64,000 nt of DNA. It comes from Methyloligella sp050110875. Its GTDB lineage: Bacteria > Pseudomonadota > Alphaproteobacteria > Rhizobiales > Methyloligellaceae. A program made the position numbers and the translations under genes. Positions 60,654 through 64,000 of the stretch are shown here, in pieces. The notes beneath the pieces are model-generated. The model was not told the origin of the DNA. It saw only the letters and a program-made list of their open reading frames with translations, and made no database searches. The stretch spans positions 558,001 to 622,000 of the forward strand of contig CP188828.1 of NCBI GenBank assembly GCA_050110875.1, read 5' to 3'. Within the stretch, counting starts at the first letter, position 1, and each line of letters begins with the position of its first letter.

Positions 60654-61997
60654 ATGTTCGACAAGATCCTTATCGCCAATCGGGGGGAGATCGCCCTTCG
60701 CATCGAGCGGGCCTGCAAAGAGCTGGGGATCGCCACGGTGGCGGTCCACTCCACGGCGGATGCCGACGCGATGCATGTCAGGCTTGCGGATGAAAGCGTC
60801 TGCATCGGCGGCCCGGCGGCCAAGGACAGCTATCTGAATATTCCGCAGATCGTCTCGGCCTGCGAGATCACCAATGCCGATGCCGTGCATCCCGGCTACG
60901 GATTCCTGGCGGAGAATGCGCGCTTCGCCGAGATCCTGGAAGAGCACGAGATCACCTTCATCGGACCGTCGGCCGAGCACATCGCGCTGATGGGCAACAA
61001 GATCGAGGCGAAGGAAACCGCGCGGAAGCTCGGCATCCCCGTTGTGCCCGGTTCCGACGGGCCGATCTCCGATTACGAGGAGGCCCGCAAGTTCGCACGC
61101 GAAATCGGCTATCCGGTCCTGATCAAGGCGGCCTCTGGCGGCGGCGGACGGGGCATGAAGGTCGCTCAGTTCGAAAGCGAGCTGGAGCTCGCCCTGGCGA
61201 CCGCCCGTACCGAGGCTCAGGCAAGCTTCGGCGACTCCACGGTCTATATCGAGAAATATCTCGGCAAGCCCCGCCATATCGAGGTGCAGGTGCTGGCGGA
61301 CGGCAAGGGCAACGCCATCCATCTCGGCGAGCGGGATTGCTCCTTGCAGCGGCGCCACCAGAAGGTCTGGGAAGAGGCGCTGTCGCCGGCTCTGAACGCA
61401 GACCAGCGCAATCGGATCGGCGAGGTCGTCGCCGCGGCCATGCGCAAGCTCAAATACAAGGGCGTGGGCACGGTCGAGTTTCTCTACGAGAACGGCGAGT
61501 TCTATTTCATCGAGATGAACACGCGGCTCCAGGTGGAGCACACCATCACGGAGATGATCACCGGGATCGATCTGGTGATCGAGCAGATCCGGGTGGCATC
61601 CGGCGCGCCGCTGACCATCACGCAGGAGGACGTGACCTTCAACGGCCACGCCATCGAGTGCCGGATCAACGCGGAGAATGCGCGAACCTTCCGCCCCTCC
61701 CCCGGCACCATCACCCATTTCCACCCGCCGGGCGGTCTCGGCGTGCGCGTCGATTCGGGCGCCTATGCCGGCTACACGATCCCACCCTACTACGACAGCA
61801 TGATCGGCAAGCTGATCGTGCATGCCCGCAATCGGAACGAATGCCTGATGCGCCTGAAGCGGGCGCTGGGCGAATTCGTGGTCGACGGGATCGACACGAC
61901 GATACCGTTGTTTAACGCGCTTCTCGCAGAACCCGCCATTGCCGATGGAATGTATGATATTCATTGGCTGGAGGATTACCTCGCTCAAGATTCGTGA
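60654..61997 (+). CDS. accC: Acetyl-CoA carboxylase biotin carboxylase subunit
   Basis: 447 residues. MFDKILIANRGEIALRI, VHPGYGFLAENARFAEI, the ATP-binding LIKAASGGGGRGMKV, ERDCSLQRRHQKVWEEALSP, and EFYFIEMNTRLQVEHTITEMITGIDLV are the standard signatures. It carboxylates the biotin of AccB with ATP and bicarbonate. Full length; 21 bases before aat. Confidence 0.98.
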   Translation: MFDKILIANRGEIALRIERACKELGIATVAVHSTADADAMHVRLADESVCIGGPAAKDSYLNIPQIVSACEITNADAVHPGYGFLAENARFAEILEEHEITFIGPSAEHIALMGNKIEAKETARKLGIPVVPGSDGPISDYEEARKFAREIGYPVLIKAASGGGGRGMKVAQFESELELALATARTEAQASFGDSTVYIEKYLGKPRHIEVQVLADGKGNAIHLGERDCSLQRRHQKVWEEALSPALNADQRNRIGEVVAAAMRKLKYKGVGTVEFLYENGEFYFIEMNTRLQVEHTITEMITGIDLVIEQIRVASGAPLTITQEDVTFNGHAIECRINAENARTFRPSPGTITHFHPPGGLGVRVDSGAYAGYTIPPYYDSMIGKLIVHARNRNECLMRLKRALGEFVVDGIDTTIPLFNALLAEPAIADGMYDIHWLEDYLAQDS

Positions 61998-62018
61998 TCC
62001 TCGTGGCGGAGAGAGGCA

Positions 62019-62714
62019 ATGACAGCGCTCGACGACATCATGATCGAGATCACGCCGCAGGTCTTGCTCAAGGCCTATGCGTGCGGGATCTTTCCGATGG
62101 CGGAGAGCGCTAGGGACAACGCTCTCTACTGGATCGAACCGGAACACCGGGGGATCCTGCCTCTCGACAAGGTGCATGTGCCGAGAAGCCTGGCGCGGAC
62201 GATTCGGCGAGGCGATTTCGAGATCAAGGTCGATAACGATTTCGCCGCGGTGATCGAAGGCTGCGCCGCGCCGCGTCAAGGCCGCCGCAGCACCTGGATC
62301 AACGGGCGCATCCGCAGCCTCTATGCCGATCTGTTCGATCTCGGCCATTGCCACACGGTCGAGGTTTGGCGCGACGGTGCGATGATCGGCGGGCTCTACG
62401 GCGTACATCTCGGACGGGCCTTCTTCGGCGAAAGCATGTTCAGCCTGGCGCGGGATGCGAGCAAGATCGCGTTGGTCTATCTGGTGGCGCGGCTGAAGGC
62501 CGGCGGCTTCACCTTGCTCGACACCCAATTCGTGACCGATCATCTGGCGCGGTTCGGCACCGTCGAGGTCGATCGGGCGGAATTTCAGAGATTGCTGGAA
62601 GAGGCGCTGTCGGACGGCAGCGGTCAGTTCTCTTCGCTTTCGAGCGGCATCTCGCCTTCCGGCATCTTGCAATTGGTCAGCCAGACATCGAACACCGGGT
62701 GCTCCACGGCGTGA
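62019..62714 (+). CDS. aat: Leucyl/phenylalanyl-tRNA-protein transferase
   Basis: 231 residues. ITPQVLLKAYACGIFPMAESARDNALYWIEPEHRGILPL at the start, then GRRSTWINGRI, HTVEVWRDGAMIGGLYGVHLGRAFFGESMFSLARDASKIAL and LLDTQFVTDHLARFG identify Aat. It adds Leu or Phe to N-terminal Arg/Lys, marking proteins for ClpAP degradation. Its last 91 bases overlap the 3' end of the convergent DUF2155 gene; the final about 30 residues lie beyond the conserved domain. Confidence 0.95.
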   Translation: MTALDDIMIEITPQVLLKAYACGIFPMAESARDNALYWIEPEHRGILPLDKVHVPRSLARTIRRGDFEIKVDNDFAAVIEGCAAPRQGRRSTWINGRIRSLYADLFDLGHCHTVEVWRDGAMIGGLYGVHLGRAFFGESMFSLARDASKIALVYLVARLKAGGFTLLDTQFVTDHLARFGTVEVDRAEFQRLLEEALSDGSGQFSSLSSGISPSGILQLVSQTSNTGCSTA

Positions 62715-63064
62715 AGCCCTGGGCTTTCGGCGAACATCCAGCCGGTGAAGATGCGGCTGGTCTCGCCGGAGAGCTTGGTCTCGTCCACTTCGACGAAAGC
62801 GGCTGTCTTCGGCTGCTCGGTCGGCGGGCGGGTATGGCAGACCCGCGGCGTCACCCTTAGGGCACCGAAACGGACAGTATCGTTGATGGGGATCTCCAGA
62901 TGGGAGATCCGTCCCGTCACCTTGTCGAGAGCGGCGAAGACGGCGATCTTGTTTTGAATCACGTCGGCCCGCGCGTCGCTGCCCCACACGACAAGCAGCC
63001 CCAAGACCGTCAGGAGGATGGCGGCGCTGCGACCGGCGTTTTCGGCGATTCGTTCGTGGGTCAT
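62624..63064 (-). CDS. DUF2155 family secreted protein
   Basis: 146 residues from MTHERIAENAGRSAAILLTVLGLLVVWGSDARAD, a signal peptide ending ARA-D. The DUF2155 core is KIAVFAALDKVTGRISHLEIPINDTVRFGALRVTPRVCHTRPPTEQPKTAAFVEVDE, ending FTGWMFAESPGLHAVEHPVFDVWLTNCK, with two cysteines likely paired. Function unknown; the family is nearly confined to Alphaproteobacteria and typically sits with aat and the NDUFA12-type gene. Overlaps aat tail-to-tail. Confidence 0.92.
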   Translation of the reverse strand: MTHERIAENAGRSAAILLTVLGLLVVWGSDARADVIQNKIAVFAALDKVTGRISHLEIPINDTVRFGALRVTPRVCHTRPPTEQPKTAAFVEVDETKLSGETSRIFTGWMFAESPGLHAVEHPVFDVWLTNCKMPEGEMPLESEEN

Positions 63065-63157
63065 GAAAAGGCACTTATACGGACGGGAGGGCATCCGTCC
63101 ACTTCGCTAGCAAATTCCGCTCCGGATGATCGATGAATATGTCGCGAGGGTGGCAGG

Positions 63158-63541
63158 CTAGTTGGGCTGCCAAGGCTCGTAGGCGCGGGTCGGCGGCCCC
63201 TCCTCGCCGGCTGGCCGCAAGGTGCTGCCCGGCGGCCGGTAGGCGGCGGGCGTGCCGGTGAGATTGGGCTGAGGCGGTATCTGCCAAGCCCTGGGCTCGT
63301 ATGTCTCGTCGGTAGGCGGCACATCGACGGTGTGGTGCAGCCAGCCATGCCAGGCCGGCGTGACGCTGCTCGCATCGGCGCCGCCGTGATAGATCACCCA
63401 GCGGCGGGTCCCGGTCTTGTCCTCGTAATAGGTGTTGCCGAAGCTGTCGGTGCCGACTTTCTTGCCGTAGCGCCAGGTGAAGAGCCGCGTGCCGATGGTG
63501 TTGCCCGTCCACCAAGCGAAAATCTCCTCGAAGATTGCCAT
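63158..63541 (-). CDS. NDUFA12-family complex I accessory subunit
   Basis: 127 residues from MAIFEEIFAWWTGNTIGTRLFTWRYG; the upstream in-frame extension is non-conserved. GTDSFGNTYYEDKTGTRRWVIYHGGADASSVTPAWHGWLHH is the NDUFA12 (17.2 kDa, B17.2) signature. This supernumerary subunit of NADH:ubiquinone oxidoreductase occurs in mitochondria and Alphaproteobacteria. The C-terminus is Pro-rich. It is 93 bases upstream of the DUF2155 gene on the same strand and may share its message. Confidence 0.94.
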   Translation of the reverse strand: MAIFEEIFAWWTGNTIGTRLFTWRYGKKVGTDSFGNTYYEDKTGTRRWVIYHGGADASSVTPAWHGWLHHTVDVPPTDETYEPRAWQIPPQPNLTGTPAAYRPPGSTLRPAGEEGPPTRAYEPWQPN

Positions 63542-63752
63542 CGATATCCGCTGTCTCTCTGCCCGTGGGGTGATTTGCCGAAGGTTGATTTGTCCTTTCG
63601 GACTATGGCGGCAAAGGCCAAATGCGTCCAGTGGGCAAGCTGCCTCGCCCTGTCCTTCCACCATGTCAAAAAAGCCGCGCCGGACTCCCTGCCGGAGCGT
63701 AGAATCACCATATGGTTGTGACCGGATGAGGCGCCTCGCCGCCCTAGCTAAT

Positions 63753-63767
63753 CCACAACTGTTGTGG
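63753..63767. promoter_or_regulatory. Upstream NrdR-like box (weak)
   Basis: CCACAACTGTTGTGG is a perfect 7-1-7 palindrome centred about 31 bases before the better NrdR-like box. That centre spacing of three helical turns is the usual distance between paired NrdR sites, although the internal sequence departs from the consensus. Confidence 0.4.
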
Positions 63768-63782
63768 AATATTAACCTCTGA

Positions 63783-63798
63783 CCACTACATATAGGGT
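63783..63798. promoter_or_regulatory. NrdR-like box upstream of nrdJ
   Basis: CCACTACATATAGGGT matches the NrdR consensus ACACTATATATAGTGT at 13 of 16 positions. It lies 77 bases before the start of the ribonucleotide reductase gene, where NrdR repression is expected. The 333-base interval 63542-63874 has no gene; these boxes and a GGGGGAGAAGAG ribosome-binding region are what it holds. Confidence 0.6.
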
Positions 63799-63874
63799 TC
63801 CGCTTGCTACCGGGCCCGAATCGAACGAGCGTGAACGGCTCGACTGATCGCTACACACATCCGGGGGAGAAGAG

Positions 63875-64000
63875 ATGCGGATCGACAGACATTTTACCGA
63901 AGCCGGCCAATCGCCTTACAGCGCCATCCAGTTCAGGGATAGCGCGAGCGAGATCCGCAATCCGGACGGCTCCCTGGTGTTTCACCTCGAGCGTTTCGCG
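63875..64000 (+). CDS. nrdJ: B12-dependent (class II) ribonucleoside-diphosphate reductase (partial)
   Basis: The first 42 codons only; the gene continues past the right edge. MRIDRHFTEAGQSPYSAIQF followed by RDSASEIRNPDGSLVFHLERF is the characteristic N-terminus of the long alphaproteobacterial adenosylcobalamin-dependent reductase. It would make deoxyribonucleotides with or without oxygen. A strong GGGGGAGAAGAG precedes the ATG, and NrdR-like boxes lie upstream. Confidence 0.85.
   Translation, partial: MRIDRHFTEAGQSPYSAIQFRDSASEIRNPDGSLVFHLERFA

Noticed and set aside
60180..63074. 964-codon open frame on the minus strand across accB, accC and aat
   Set aside because: It is antisense to three well-recognised genes. 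Its His/Asp/Arg-rich composition is what GC-rich codon third positions give in reverse; no protein family is recognisable.
63542..63874. Possible cobalamin riboswitch before nrdJ
   Set aside because: No B12-box-like conserved core is visible, and B12-dependent reductases are not normally under such switches; NrdR-like boxes explain the region better.
1..64000. tRNA, rRNA, insertion sequences or prophage genes
   Set aside because: I looked for cloverleaf-like segments, transposase or integrase sequences and terminal repeats in the gaps and found none I could support; weakly conserved RNAs could be missed by eye.

Overview
The window comes from a high-GC methylotrophic alphaproteobacterium, most likely a Hyphomicrobiales member related to Hyphomicrobium or Methyloceanibacter. 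This is inferred from four things: a tetrahydromethanopterin (H4MPT)/methylofuran formaldehyde-oxidation cluster, the accBC-aat-DUF2155-NDUFA12 neighbourhood, an Irr-type box at a suf operon, and intergenic palindromes of the 'gtggatgcccgg...ccgggcatgacg' type. There is no sign of phage, plasmid, transposon or CRISPR.

Region 1 (1-18.4 kb) is a dense C1-oxidation island. Formaldehyde is condensed with H4MPT by Fae. The methylene-H4MPT is oxidised by MtdB and opened to formyl-H4MPT by Mch. The formyl group then passes to methylofuran and is released as formate by the FhcABCD formyltransferase/hydrolase complex (fhcB-A-D-C, minus strand; fhcC runs off the left edge). Cofactor-synthesis genes are interleaved: beta-RFAP synthase, a dihydropteroate-synthase-like protein, dihydroneopterin aldolase and a pterin dehydratase homologue for H4MPT; MfnB, MfnE and MfnF homologues for the furan cofactor; two ATP-grasp ligase-like proteins. 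CitG-like, HisA-like, DUF447 and SnoaL-like proteins have unknown roles here. Two tandem small secreted proteins that share a Cys/Trp motif sit inside the island and are the least explained genes of the window.

Region 2 (18.4-31.1 kb) holds a TPR protein and an NAD(P)HX repair enzyme that may head the minus-strand cofactor operon. These are followed by glnB-glnA behind a sigma-54-type promoter, a thioredoxin-like protein, a Tat-exported PhoX phosphatase, parE and an RhlE-like helicase. Region 3 (31.1-39 kb) is the SUF iron-sulfur operon (nifS-like, sufB, C, D, S, T, A) with a recognisable promoter overlapped downstream by an Irr-type box.

Region 4 (39-64 kb) is mostly housekeeping: anmK, tyrS, an AsmA/YhdP-like protein, a bactofilin, prfB with a programmed +1 frameshift, penicillin-binding protein 1A, an AMIN-domain amidase, RNase E with a large acidic insert in its S1 domain, an aminotransferase, an M48 protease with TPRs, a DsbA-like protein, aroQ-accB-accC-aat, DUF2155, the NDUFA12-type complex I subunit, and the start of a B12-dependent ribonucleotide reductase behind NrdR-like boxes. 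No tRNA or rRNA genes were recognised. All functions are by sequence recognition only; no searches were run.
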